Shown: positions 28,723-37,698, counted from the stretch's first letter. The stretch: DNA of 64,000 bases from Vreelandella hamiltonii (GCF_014651775.1 NZ_BMXN01000001.1:124001-188000), one strand, 5' to 3'. Made by a program: numbers and translations. Notes: generated from the letters alone by a model not told the origin.

Positions 28723-30474
28723 ATGTCAAATGATCACTTCTATGACAGCGCGCCGTGGGCACATCTTTATGGCACCAACCATCACGCGATAGGTGACCAG
28801 CCGCAGCCGCGCTTTGCCAGTATTCCCGCGATGGTCACTGCGGCAGCCCAGCAGTTTGGCTCCCACACCGCGTTCACCACCTGCATGCCCAACGGCATGA
28901 ATGGCACGCTTGCTTATCGGCAGACGGACACTCTCTCCGATGCGTTTGCGGTTTACCTGCGTGACACCCTGGGGCTTGCCAAAGGCGACCGCGTTGCGGT
29001 GCAAATGCCCAACTGTCTCGCGCTTCCGGTGGCCATTTTCGGCGTTTTGAAAGCGGGCTGTGTGCTGGTGAACGTCAATCCGCTCTATACGCGTCGAGAA
29101 ATGGAGCATCAGTTCAACGATGCTGGCGTCAAGGCGCTTGTCATCATGGATATGTTTGCCGACAAGCTGGAGGACGTGCTCCCCAACACTGGCATTCAGC
29201 ACGTCGTACTCACTTCGCTTTCGCAATGGTTTTCACCAGTCGTACGCACGGTATTGGATGCCGTACTGAAATATTGGAACAAAGCCATCCCCAGGCACTC
29301 GCTGAACGCCGTGACGTTGAGCCAGGCCATTCAAACGGGCAGTGCACGGCAAGCCGAACAAGGCATAGACGTGGCGCGCTACTGGCAGGCTATCGCGCGT
29401 GAAGACACCGCGCTGTTGCAGTACACCGGCGGCACCACCGGCGTCAGTAAAGGGGCAGAGCTGACGCACGGCAATCTGCTGAGCAATTTAGAACAGGTCG
29501 ATCTGGTGGTTGGCAGCCACATAGAGGTTGGCAAAGAGTGCGTTCTCACCGCACTGCCCATCTACCATATTTTCGCGTTCACGGTGAACCTGCTGGCGTT
29601 CTACAGCAAAGGGGCGCACAACGTGCTCGTGCCCAGCCCGCGGCCTATCCAGAACTGCCAGCGCGCTTTTGATAACTACCCGATCTCCTGGATTTCAGGC
29701 GTCAATACGCTGTTCAACGCGCTGCTCAACGAAGAGTGGTTCACCGTGTACCCGCCTAAAAACATGAAAGTGGCGATGGCGGGCGGCACCGCGCTACATA
29801 AATCCGTCGCTGAGCGCTGGCGCGCGGTGGTCGGCACACCGATTGCCGAAGGCTACGGGCTAACCGAAAGCTCTCCGGTGATCTGCTTCAACCCGATTGG
29901 GCATGAGCGTGCTAACAGCATCGGCATTCCCGCGCCGTTTACCCAGGTGCGCATCGTCGATGAACAGGGCGTGACGGTTGCCCCGGGCGAGCCTGGCGAG
30001 ATTATCGCGCGCGGCCCACAAATCATGAAAGGTTACTGGAACAACCCGGAAGAGACCGCCAAAACGTTAAAAGATGGCTGGCTTTACACCGGCGATGTGG
30101 GAACCATGTCAGAGGATGGTCACTTTCAAATCGTCGACCGTAAAAAAGATATGATTCTGGTCAGCGGATTTAACGTTTACCCCAACGAAGTAGAAGACAG
30201 CATTGCGCGCTTACCGCAAGTGCAAGAGTCCGCCGTCATTGGTGTCCCCGACGACCAGACAGGCGAAGCGGTTCACGCCTACGTCGTGCTGCGTGAACAG
30301 GGGCTAAGCGCCAAGGACGTTATCCGGCACTGTAAAACAGAGCTTGCCGCCTACAAGGTTCCCAAAAAAGTGGTGTTCTGGGATGAGCTGCCCAAAACCC
30401 CTGTTGGCAAGGTGCTGCGCAAAGAAGTGCGTGCCATCGTGCAGGGCAGTCACGCCGAGACTAAACAACAATAA
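28723..30474 (+). CDS. Long-chain fatty acid-CoA ligase family (AMP-forming)
   Basis: A 583-residue adenylate-forming enzyme. The P-loop is YTGGTTGVSKGAELTH, the A5 motif YGLTESSPV, the A7 motif DGWLYTGDVG, and the A10 region KTPVGKVLRKEV holds the adenylating lysine. It is closest to FadD and would activate a carboxylic acid as an acyl-CoA. The gene uses more A/T-ending codons than its neighbours. The start ATG 28723 has AAGAG 9 bases upstream; ATG 28717 is two codons longer. An SBF transporter gene follows 35 bases later, suggesting an uptake-and-activation pair. Confidence 0.9.
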   Translation: MSNDHFYDSAPWAHLYGTNHHAIGDQPQPRFASIPAMVTAAAQQFGSHTAFTTCMPNGMNGTLAYRQTDTLSDAFAVYLRDTLGLAKGDRVAVQMPNCLALPVAIFGVLKAGCVLVNVNPLYTRREMEHQFNDAGVKALVIMDMFADKLEDVLPNTGIQHVVLTSLSQWFSPVVRTVLDAVLKYWNKAIPRHSLNAVTLSQAIQTGSARQAEQGIDVARYWQAIAREDTALLQYTGGTTGVSKGAELTHGNLLSNLEQVDLVVGSHIEVGKECVLTALPIYHIFAFTVNLLAFYSKGAHNVLVPSPRPIQNCQRAFDNYPISWISGVNTLFNALLNEEWFTVYPPKNMKVAMAGGTALHKSVAERWRAVVGTPIAEGYGLTESSPVICFNPIGHERANSIGIPAPFTQVRIVDEQGVTVAPGEPGEIIARGPQIMKGYWNNPEETAKTLKDGWLYTGDVGTMSEDGHFQIVDRKKDMILVSGFNVYPNEVEDSIARLPQVQESAVIGVPDDQTGEAVHAYVVLREQGLSAKDVIRHCKTELAAYKVPKKVVFWDELPKTPVGKVLRKEVRAIVQGSHAETKQQ

Positions 30475-30509
30475 CCGCAAACAGCGGCAGGCTACGGAGT
30501 TACAGCACT

Positions 30510-31406
30510 ATGCTAAGCCCATTGGAAGAAAGCTTACTGTCGATCATGATGGTGATCATCATGTTCGGCATGGGGGCATCGCTCACCTTCAAGGACTTCA
30601 AACTCTCCATGCGCCACCCCCAGGCCATTGGGGTTGGCTTCTCATCGCAGTATCTGCTGATGCCTTTTATCGCCTTTGCCCTGGCGCGCCTTCTCGACCT
30701 GTCGGTTGAACATACCGTGGGGCTAGTGCTGATGGGGTGCATGCCGGGCGGCACGACCTCCAACATTTTTGCCTACTTCTCACGAAGCCTGCTCAGTCTC
30801 AGCATCATGATGACCATCTGCTCCACGCTGGCGGGCTTTGTTCTTGTGCCGCTGTGGATGGCGTTTTATACCCAAGGGATTGATGACGCCTTCCGCATAC
30901 CGCCCGACCAAATTGGCCGCCTGCTGTTCGTACTGCTGATTCCAACGCTGTTGGGCATGTGGATACGCCGTAAAAATGCCAACCTTGGCGCGGTCATTGA
31001 GCTGGTAGGCGGCGTGTTGGGGGCTATCGTGATCGTGTTTCTGGTGGTGACGTGGGCACCGCGCAACTGGCGCTTGCTGATGGAGACCAGCTGGCAGGTA
31101 TATGCAGCGGTGATTCTGCTCGGTTTGGTGGGTTTTCTGTTCGGTTATTTATTCTCCCGCGTGCTCAAACTCAACCCGCAAAAAGCACGCACGGTATCTC
31201 TTGAAACGGGGATTCAAAACGGCCCGCTGGCCGCATTGATCGTCATCATGACGTTCAGTGGCGAAACACAGCAGCTGATTCTGCTCATACCCGTCATGTA
31301 TTCGCTGTTTATCGTGCTGAACTCCACGGCCGTAGCGGTGTTTTACCGCAAGCTAACGAAAAAGGAGGAATTGGCCCGCGATCAAGCCAAGGTCGAACCT
31401 TCGTAG
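30510..31406 (+). CDS. Bile acid:sodium symporter (BASS/SBF) family transporter
   Basis: A 298-residue, ~9-10-segment membrane protein. Family motifs are MFGMGASLTFKDFK near the start, GLVLMGCMPGGTTSNIF, and ETGIQNGPLAALIV, which in SBF proteins line the sodium sites. It would co-transport an organic anion with Na+. Downstream of an acyl-CoA ligase, the likely substrate is an acid that the ligase then activates. ATG 30510 has only a distant GGAG. The gene ends just before the right copy of the 33-bp repeat. Confidence 0.9.
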   Translation: MLSPLEESLLSIMMVIIMFGMGASLTFKDFKLSMRHPQAIGVGFSSQYLLMPFIAFALARLLDLSVEHTVGLVLMGCMPGGTTSNIFAYFSRSLLSLSIMMTICSTLAGFVLVPLWMAFYTQGIDDAFRIPPDQIGRLLFVLLIPTLLGMWIRRKNANLGAVIELVGGVLGAIVIVFLVVTWAPRNWRLLMETSWQVYAAVILLGLVGFLFGYLFSRVLKLNPQKARTVSLETGIQNGPLAALIVIMTFSGETQQLILLIPVMYSLFIVLNSTAVAVFYRKLTKKEELARDQAKVEPS

Positions 31407-31416
31407 GTCGGTCGGA

Positions 31417-31449
31417 AGGTTCAGCCGGAGGGCAGGCGCGGGGACTAGA
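31417..31449. repeat. 33-bp direct repeat, right copy
   Basis: Matches 28468-28500 at 32 of 33 positions (A to G in the GGGRACTAGA part). It lies 10 bases after the SBF transporter stop and is not in a gene. It looks like a copy of the 3' end of the hydrolase gene left behind by an insertion or duplication. Confidence 0.9.
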
Positions 31450-31560
31450 CTTTAGTTGGTTTTGATCCCCGTGCAAGGTTGATGACAGTTTCGTGGGATA
31501 GCGTTGTTCTCTACAGGCAGCCGCCTGATTCTAATAACACGCACAACAAGAGACATCGCT

Positions 31561-32574
31561 ATGCTCAAGCAACCTGTCAGCTCGTTTCCTCGCGCGCTTA
31601 AATCCCTGCTGGTGGGCGCCTCCGTCACGGTAGCGTCACTGGCCATGGTGTTGCCTGCTGCGGCAGACAGCTACCCGGAACGCCCGCTCAACATGGTCGT
31701 CGGGTTTGGTACCGGCGGCAGTGCCGATCGGTTGGCCCGCTTGATGTCGGGATACATCTCGGAAGAGATTGGCGTACCCATTCAAGTCACCAACCGCCCC
31801 GGGGCGGGAACTCAGGTCGCTTCCAACTACGTGCTGAACGTACCGGACGACGGCTATACCGTTTATGCCTCTACCTTCGCCCCTTACCTGACCAACTCGA
31901 TTCTGACGGGTGGGGCCAATTTCAGCGTGGATGACTTCTCTTACATCAATTTTCAGTGGTTCGACCTCGACCTGATCGCAGCCAACAAGGACAGCGGTTA
32001 CGACGACCTGCCTTCGCTTTTGGAGGCGATTCGTGCGCAGCGCGGCCAGGTGCGCGGTGCCGTGGTACAAGGCTCGGCGGGCCACCTGATGGTGCGGTTG
32101 TTGCTGGAAGAAGCGGGCATCCCCCAGGAAAATCTCAATCTGGTGACCTACAACAGCGGTGGTGAAGCACGTTCGGCGGTGGCCGGTGGTCAGGTGGATT
32201 TCGTCTCCATCAGTGCACAGGGCAGCGAGGGCATTCGTGAGTTCCTGACGCCGCTGGCCATCGTCAACGACGAGCGTATCGAGCAGTGGGATGCGCCGAC
32301 CATCAATGAGGCCCTTGCTCCCATGGAGCTGGAAGTGCCGGTGCTGCAAGGCTCCATGCGCGGCTTCGCGGTGACCAGCGAAGTCGAGCGCCAGCATCCG
32401 GGCCGTTACGAAGCCCTTGCGGATGCCATCCAGAACGCACTGGCGCGCAAGGACGTGCAAGAGCATCTGGAGCGCAATGAAATGGGCGGCGTATGGGTAG
32501 GCCCCGAGCGTTCCAATGAGCTGATGCGCGAAAACTACGAAGTGTTCGAGAAGTACGCCCACCTTCTCAACTGA
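31561..32574 (+). CDS. tctC: Tripartite tricarboxylate transporter receptor (TctC/Bug family)
   Basis: A 337-residue periplasmic receptor with a signal peptide ending near LPAAADS. Bug-family motifs are YPERPLNMVVGFGTGGSADR, VTNRPGAGTQVASNYV and QGSAGHLMVRLLLEEAG, which close around a carboxylate group. It hands solute to TctB-TctA. ATG 31561 has AAGAGA upstream. The ligand may be citrate or another di/tricarboxylate but is not set by sequence. Confidence 0.92.
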   Translation: MLKQPVSSFPRALKSLLVGASVTVASLAMVLPAAADSYPERPLNMVVGFGTGGSADRLARLMSGYISEEIGVPIQVTNRPGAGTQVASNYVLNVPDDGYTVYASTFAPYLTNSILTGGANFSVDDFSYINFQWFDLDLIAANKDSGYDDLPSLLEAIRAQRGQVRGAVVQGSAGHLMVRLLLEEAGIPQENLNLVTYNSGGEARSAVAGGQVDFVSISAQGSEGIREFLTPLAIVNDERIEQWDAPTINEALAPMELEVPVLQGSMRGFAVTSEVERQHPGRYEALADAIQNALARKDVQEHLERNEMGGVWVGPERSNELMRENYEVFEKYAHLLN

Positions 32575-32601
32575 TCACCCCATCGTCTGACGATCCTGTA
32601 G

Positions 32602-32630
32602 TGGCAGGCACCCTAAAGGGGTGCCTGCCA
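32602..32630 (+). promoter_or_regulatory. Perfect hairpin between tctC and tctB
   Basis: TGGCAGGCACCC and GGGTGCCTGCCA form a 12-bp stem around TAAAG, without a T-run. The tctB ribosome-binding site (AGGAG) begins on the next base, so the structure could both protect the tctC message end and reduce translation of tctB. Confidence 0.8.
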
Positions 32631-32641
32631 GGAGTTTACCC

Positions 32642-33094
32642 ATGACGGCACAAAAACGTGACTATGGGGACGCGCTCGTCCTCATCGGTCTGGCGAGCTT
32701 TACGCTGTGGTATCTGATGGATGCCATTCGCGTCTCCGCGACCCCCCAGAACTTACTGCTGATTCTTCCCATGGCGCTGCTGGTACTGGCGCTGATTGCC
32801 CTGGAGGTGGTACTGCGCCTGAAGAAAGGCACGCTGCTGACCCAGGACCAGCAAGAGGAACCCCTGCTGCGTACGCTGCCGGTGGTGGGCCTGTTTGCCG
32901 CTTACGTGATGTCGTTGGAAACCCTGGGTTTCGACCTGGCGACGGTGGCGTTCATCGCGTCTTTTCTGATTCTCAAGGGTGAGCGCAACTGGCTGGCGGT
33001 ATTCGGCTTCAGCGCGCTGTTTGGCCTTGGTGCAGCGTTCTTTTTTTCGCGAATGCTGCCTTACCCCATGACGCTGCTGCTGCTGCCCAGCTGA
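32642..33094 (+). CDS. tctB: Tripartite tricarboxylate transporter small membrane subunit
   Basis: A 150-residue protein with four membrane segments (about residues 12-30, 42-60, 83-112 and 120-145), the normal TctB layout. Conservation of this family is low, so the call rests on size, topology and position between tctC and tctA. ATG 32642 has CAGGAG upstream. The tctA start follows 19 bases after its stop. Confidence 0.88.
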   Translation: MTAQKRDYGDALVLIGLASFTLWYLMDAIRVSATPQNLLLILPMALLVLALIALEVVLRLKKGTLLTQDQQEEPLLRTLPVVGLFAAYVMSLETLGFDLATVAFIASFLILKGERNWLAVFGFSALFGLGAAFFFSRMLPYPMTLLLLPS

Positions 33095-33113
33095 ACGCAT
33101 CGAAGGAGGCAAC

Positions 33114-34622
33114 ATGATTGATTTTGGTGCCGTCGAGCAGAGTATGAACCTGCTCTTCTCCAGCGCAGGCCCTTGGCTTGTGGTGATTCCCGGTATCGTG
33201 CTGGGGCTGATTTTTGGGGCAACGCCGGGCCTGCAGATCTCCATGGCCATGGCGATCTTCTTGCCCATGACCATGTACATGGACTTCATTCAGGCCATGC
33301 TGTTCTTGACGGCGATTTTTACCGGCGGCTCGTTTGGCGCAGGGATCCCGGCCATCCTGATGAACATTCCCGGGACTTCCTCGGCCATTGCCACGGCCTT
33401 TGACGGCTACCCGATGGCGCGACGCGGGCAGCACAACCAGGCGCTGGGAGTGGCGTTGGCCGCCTCGGTGGTCGGTTCGCTGATGGGCTACGTGGTGCTG
33501 TTCTTCATGATCCAGCCGCTCTCCTATATGGTCCTGCGCCTGGGGCCCGCCGAGATGTTCGTGGTGATCCTCTGGGGCATGACGCTGATCGCCAGTCTCA
33601 AGGGGGAACAGGTGCTCAAAGGCCTGGTGGCCGGTTTCGTGGGGCTGCTGGTAGGAACCATCGGGTTCAACGAAATTGGCCTGGCCCGGGGCACCATGGG
33701 GCAAACCTACCTGCTGGACGGGGTGCCGGTGATTCCTGCCATGATGGGCATGTTTGCGGCGTCCGAGCTGTTCAAGCTGGCCAACAAGGGGTTCATCGTC
33801 GAGTCTGCGGATGCGCGGAAGGTACGTGCCAGCGAAATTTTTCAGGGCTGCAAGATGGCGCTGCGTCATCCTGTGGTGATGATTCGTGGTGGCTTGATCG
33901 GTGTGCTGGTGGGCGCGGTGCCCGGCGTCGGGTCGTCGGTTTCCAATCTGCTCTCCTACATCGAGACCAAGCGGCGGGATAAAGACCCGGACTCCTACGG
34001 CAAGGGCAACCCCAAAGGGGTCGTCGCGTCCGAGGCCGCCAACAGCAGCTCGGAGGGCGGCTCCATGGCAACCCTGCTGGCGCTGGGTATTCCCGGCGGT
34101 GGGGCAACGGCGGTGATGCTGGCCGCGTTTGCCATGCACAACATTACCGGTGGCCCGCAGTTCATCCGCCAGCAAACAGACGTGGTCTACGCCATCATCT
34201 TTGCCAACTTCGCCCAGGTATTCTTGCTGGTCATCGTGGGGATGTTGTTCATTCCGCTGCTGGCCAACATCGTCAAGGTGCCCATGCGCTATCTGATTCC
34301 TTCCGTGCTGGTATTGGCGGTCATGGGGTCGTTCGGGCTCACCGGCAACATGACCGGGCCTGCCACGGTGCTGGTGTTTGCCGTGATCGGCTGGATCTTC
34401 CGCCACTACGGTTACTCGGTGCCTGCGGCGGTCATTGGCATGCTGCTGGGGGCTCTGGCGGAGAAGTCGCTGCTGCACTCCTACCAGATCAGTGGCGGGG
34501 ACATCACCTACGTGCTGGAGCGGCCTGCGACCCTGGCCATCCTGGCGCTGCTGTTGATTTCGCTGTTTGGCCAGCCGCTGGTCAAGCGCTTTCAGGCGCG
34601 GCGCGTGGCGGCAAAAGCGTAG
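33114..34622 (+). CDS. tctA: Tripartite tricarboxylate transporter large membrane subunit
   Basis: A 502-residue, ~12-segment transporter of the TctA (DUF112) family. Motifs include GLIFGATPGLQISMAMAI, NIPGTSSAIATAFDGYPMARRG, GQTYLLDGVPVIPAMMGMF and VGAVPGVGSSVSNLLSY, with the repeated IPGGGATAVMLAAF. It carries the solute with cations. ATG 33114 has a strong GGAGG. An AbrB-type membrane gene begins 19 bases downstream. Confidence 0.94.
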   Translation: MIDFGAVEQSMNLLFSSAGPWLVVIPGIVLGLIFGATPGLQISMAMAIFLPMTMYMDFIQAMLFLTAIFTGGSFGAGIPAILMNIPGTSSAIATAFDGYPMARRGQHNQALGVALAASVVGSLMGYVVLFFMIQPLSYMVLRLGPAEMFVVILWGMTLIASLKGEQVLKGLVAGFVGLLVGTIGFNEIGLARGTMGQTYLLDGVPVIPAMMGMFAASELFKLANKGFIVESADARKVRASEIFQGCKMALRHPVVMIRGGLIGVLVGAVPGVGSSVSNLLSYIETKRRDKDPDSYGKGNPKGVVASEAANSSSEGGSMATLLALGIPGGGATAVMLAAFAMHNITGGPQFIRQQTDVVYAIIFANFAQVFLLVIVGMLFIPLLANIVKVPMRYLIPSVLVLAVMGSFGLTGNMTGPATVLVFAVIGWIFRHYGYSVPAAVIGMLLGALAEKSLLHSYQISGGDITYVLERPATLAILALLLISLFGQPLVKRFQARRVAAKA

Positions 34623-34641
34623 CGCAACAACGGGGGCGCGA

Positions 34642-35661
34642 GTGAAGAAAACGCTGAAAACCATTGGTTTGGGATGTTTGGGTGGCCTGGTGGCCACCCT
34701 TTTTTCGCTGCCGCTGGCGTGGATGCTAGGGGCGCTGTTCATGGTCATGGGCGTTTCGCTGGCAGGCGTTCGCACCGGGGTAGACAAGCGCTTGCATCGC
34801 GTGGCCATTGCACTACTGGGACTGTTCATCGGCAGTCGTATCCACGCGGACGAGCTGGTGAGCCTGGTGCAGTGGTACCCCAGCGTGCTGGCCATGCTGG
34901 CCTACATGGTGCTGATGCTGGCAGGAGGGTACTGGATCTTTGCTCGTGCCCGCGTCGGCAGCCTGAACGCCATGTTCTGTGCCTACCCAGGCAGCATGAA
35001 CTCGGCCTTGGTGCTGGCCGAGCGTGCCCATGGTGACCTGCGCTGGATCGCCATTTCTCACTCGCTGAGGCTGGTCACCGTGGTATCGGGCGCGGCGCTG
35101 CTGGCCAGCCTGTTCGTCGACAGCGTGGCCTTGCCGCCCTCGGCCGAGCCGCTGTCGCTCATGGGGGTGCTGCCACTGCTGCTGGCTCCTGCTTGCTGGT
35201 GGCTGGGTCGACTGATCCGCTTGCCGCTACCGGAGTTTCTGGGGCCGATGGCGGCAGGTGCCTTGATTGCCAATGTGGGCGTAGCCTACACGCTGCCCAA
35301 TGAAATCCTGCTGGTGACCTTTCTGGTGCTGGGATCTTCGGTGGGCTCGCGTTTTTCAGGCACCCACTGGAAACAGGTGGTGCGGGTAGGGCGGTTTGGC
35401 ATGCTGTATGCGCTCTTTGCGCTGGTGGTGGCCGCGTTGATGGCCTGGCTGGTGGCCAGCGTCACGTCATTGCCGTTCGTGGCGGTGATGCTGGCGCTGA
35501 TACCGGGGGGCGTCGGGGAGATGGCGGTCATCGCCATGGTCATGGGGATCGACCCGGTTTACGTGGTCTCTCACCATATTCTGCGGCTGCTGCTGCTGAT
35601 CTTCATGACGCCGCTGATGATCCGCCTGACGACGCTGGCAGCACCGGAAACGCCACCGTGA
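34642..35661 (+). CDS. AbrB-family (AbrB-duplication) membrane protein
   Basis: A 339-residue membrane protein of the family once labelled ammonia monooxygenase/AbrB. Two similar halves each contain a Gly-rich pair of segments: LGCLGGLVATLFSLPLAWMLGAL and, later, PLPEFLGPMAAGALIANVG, with ALIPGGVGEMAVIAM. It has ~10 segments; the function is not known. GTG 34642 is chosen because it directly follows GGGGGCGCGA and gives the family-like start KKTLKTIGLG. It is co-transcribed with tctCBA, so a transport-linked role is likely. The last 59 bases overlap the tctE gene on the other strand. Confidence 0.82.
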   Translation: MKKTLKTIGLGCLGGLVATLFSLPLAWMLGALFMVMGVSLAGVRTGVDKRLHRVAIALLGLFIGSRIHADELVSLVQWYPSVLAMLAYMVLMLAGGYWIFARARVGSLNAMFCAYPGSMNSALVLAERAHGDLRWIAISHSLRLVTVVSGAALLASLFVDSVALPPSAEPLSLMGVLPLLLAPACWWLGRLIRLPLPEFLGPMAAGALIANVGVAYTLPNEILLVTFLVLGSSVGSRFSGTHWKQVVRVGRFGMLYALFALVVAALMAWLVASVTSLPFVAVMLALIPGGVGEMAVIAMVMGIDPVYVVSHHILRLLLLIFMTPLMIRLTTLAAPETPP

Positions 35662-37018
35662 CTTCCAGCCCGCCCTGAGGGCGATTGCGCACCGCAAGCT
35701 GGGCGCCGTGGGTAGTGGCCACCTGTTCGACGATGGCCAGGCCAAGGCCGCTGCCCGGTGCATGGGCGTTATCGCGGAAAAACCGTTCGGTGAGCTGCGG
35801 CAGCCGGGCGGGGTCCACCCCCACGCCGTCATCGTGCACGCTGAGTCGTACCGTATCGGCGTCATGGGTGAGGCCAATGGTAATGGTGCCCTGGTAAGGG
35901 AGCGCGCCGCCCGCGTGGAGGCTGGCGTTATCGATCAGGTTGATCACCAACCACTGCAGCAAAATGGGGTCGCCATGAATGGAGGGCAGGGCCTCGGGCT
36001 GCTCGAAGGCCAGCTCCTGGCCCTTTTGGTAAATGCCGGTGGCGACCTGCTGGCAAGCCTGCTGGCATAGTGCGATCAGGTCGACGGTCTGCAGCTGGGT
36101 GAGTTCGAACAGCTCACTGCGGGTCTTGGCGTATTTCAGCAGCTGTTGCACGGTGTGCCCGGCATGCTCGGCAATGCGCTGAATCTCCAGCAGGTTGGCC
36201 CTGTTGGCGGGTGATTGCTCGCTCTTCAGGGTCATTTCCGTGAGTGCCCGAATCTCTGAAATGGGCGTGCGTAGCTGGTGGGAAACGTCGGCGTTGAGCT
36301 GTTGGGTGCTGGTAATACTGCTTTGCATGCGTTGCATCAGGTAATTGATGCTTTGCGTCAGGGGGCGTATTTCTCTGGGCACGCTGTCGCGAATGGGCTG
36401 CAGATCGTGGGGCGAGCGCTGGCGCAGTGCGCGGCTGATGGCGTTCAAGGGGGCAAGGCCACGGTGGATGGCGAGGAGTGCCAGCGTGATCGCCAGCAGC
36501 CCGGTCACCGCCGTGAGCCCGGCCAGGGTGACCATGAAGTCGTGGGTCAATGAGTGCCGGGTCTCTTTTGATTCCGCCACGATGACTTCGATGTCCACGA
36601 CATCACGCCCGCGGCGAAAAGGGAAGGTCAAGGCCACGGCCCGCAGCTCGTTGCCTGCGTAAGCCACGTCGTAAAACAGCGGCGCGTCGAGGGAGTCGGG
36701 CGGATCGCCCAGCCCTTGAAAACCGGCAATCATGCCCCCCTGGGCTTCCCGGATACGGTAGAAAATCTTGCCCTCCCCACGACTGCCCAGCGTGCTGATG
36801 CTGAAGTAGTGCATGTTGATGCGTAGCTGGCCATCGGCGGTATATACCCGACGCTCCAGGCGCTGGGCGGCATTCAGCAGCATGGCGTCGAAGGCTTCGT
36901 TGATCTGCTTGCTCAGCAGCAGGTAGCTGGAGAGCAGGGCCAGGAAGGCCAGGGCGGTGAACGGCAAGGCAATCCACAGCAGCAGGCGACTGCGGATGGA
37001 GCGGGGTGTCTGGGTCAA
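35603..37018 (-). CDS. tctE: Sensor histidine kinase, TctE-like
   Basis: A 471-residue membrane kinase: segment at about 12-35, a periplasmic 2CSK_N-type domain (FYRIREAQGG, APLFYDVAY), a second segment at 163-184, HAMP, HisKA with His247 (ADVSHQLRTPISEI) and an ATPase (NLIDNASLHA, GSGLGLAIVEQV). The sensor domain is the type found in TctE and QseC. It overlaps tctD by 4 bases (ATGA) and is convergent with the transporter operon it probably controls. Its 3' end overlaps the AbrB-family gene by 59 bases. Confidence 0.9.
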   Translation of the reverse strand: MTQTPRSIRSRLLLWIALPFTALAFLALLSSYLLLSKQINEAFDAMLLNAAQRLERRVYTADGQLRINMHYFSISTLGSRGEGKIFYRIREAQGGMIAGFQGLGDPPDSLDAPLFYDVAYAGNELRAVALTFPFRRGRDVVDIEVIVAESKETRHSLTHDFMVTLAGLTAVTGLLAITLALLAIHRGLAPLNAISRALRQRSPHDLQPIRDSVPREIRPLTQSINYLMQRMQSSITSTQQLNADVSHQLRTPISEIRALTEMTLKSEQSPANRANLLEIQRIAEHAGHTVQQLLKYAKTRSELFELTQLQTVDLIALCQQACQQVATGIYQKGQELAFEQPEALPSIHGDPILLQWLVINLIDNASLHAGGALPYQGTITIGLTHDADTVRLSVHDDGVGVDPARLPQLTERFFRDNAHAPGSGLGLAIVEQVATTHGAQLAVRNRPQGGLEVTVAFPVLPASSGGSSAAS

Positions 37019-37698
37019 GGCGCGCCTTCCTCCGAGGCGGGTGGGGCCAGGTAATAGCCCAGCCCTCGCACGGTTTTCAGGCCGAAGTCATGGCCGATCT
37101 TTTTGCGAATACGTGAAATGTAGGTTTCCACGGCGGCGTAGCTGATGGCTTCATCCGTCGAGGAGAGCCGGTCGATGATCTGGTCCTTGCTGACCAGTCG
37201 ATTCTGATTGATCAGCAGGTATTCGATGACCTCCAGCTCACGGCGGTGTAGCGTGAGGGCCTGGCCGTCCACGCGCAGCTCCATGGCATCTGGAAAGAAC
37301 TCCAGGCGCCCGCAGCGCAGGCTCTCACCGCCAAAATGCTTGGCTCTTCTGACCAGCGCGCGGGCTCTGGCGGCTACCTCGTTCAGCGAGAAGGGCTTGC
37401 ACAGGTAGTCGTCCGCGCCGACTTCCAGCCCCAAAATGCGCTGGTCCAGGGTGTCGCGGGCGGAGATGATCAAGACGGGAATGGTGTTCTGCTGGTGGCG
37501 CAACAGGCGCAGCAACGACATGCCGTCGAGCAGCGGCAGCCCCAGGTCCAGTACCAGCAGGTCATACCCCCCTTGCTGCAGCATGAGCAGCGCTTTTTCA
37601 CCATCGCAGGCCACGTCGATGGTGAAGCTGGCTTCTTCTAACGTCGAGGCAATCGAGCGCGCAAGATTGTCGTTATCTTCTACGATGAGCGCTTTCAT
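37015..37698 (-). CDS. tctD: OmpR-family response regulator, TctD-like
   Basis: A 227-residue regulator with a receiver (acceptor Asp51, LLVLDLGLPLLDG; Lys in LCKPF) and a winged-helix DNA-binding domain (LTLHRRELEVIEYLL, AVETYISRIRKKIG, TVRGLGYYL). It forms a pair with the kinase at its 3' end. In other bacteria TctDE switch on the tctCBA carrier when tricarboxylates are present, and this fits the neighbourhood. I chose ATG 37698; a TTG 27 bases upstream is less likely. Confidence 0.9.
   Translation of the reverse strand: MKALIVEDNDNLARSIASTLEEASFTIDVACDGEKALLMLQQGGYDLLVLDLGLPLLDGMSLLRLLRHQQNTIPVLIISARDTLDQRILGLEVGADDYLCKPFSLNEVAARARALVRRAKHFGGESLRCGRLEFFPDAMELRVDGQALTLHRRELEVIEYLLINQNRLVSKDQIIDRLSSTDEAISYAAVETYISRIRKKIGHDFGLKTVRGLGYYLAPPASEEGAP

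Noticed and set aside
33009-34895. 628-codon minus-strand frame across tctA
   Set aside because: Exactly opposite a well-supported transporter gene; the product is rich in His, Gln and Arg, as expected from reading hydrophobic codons backwards.
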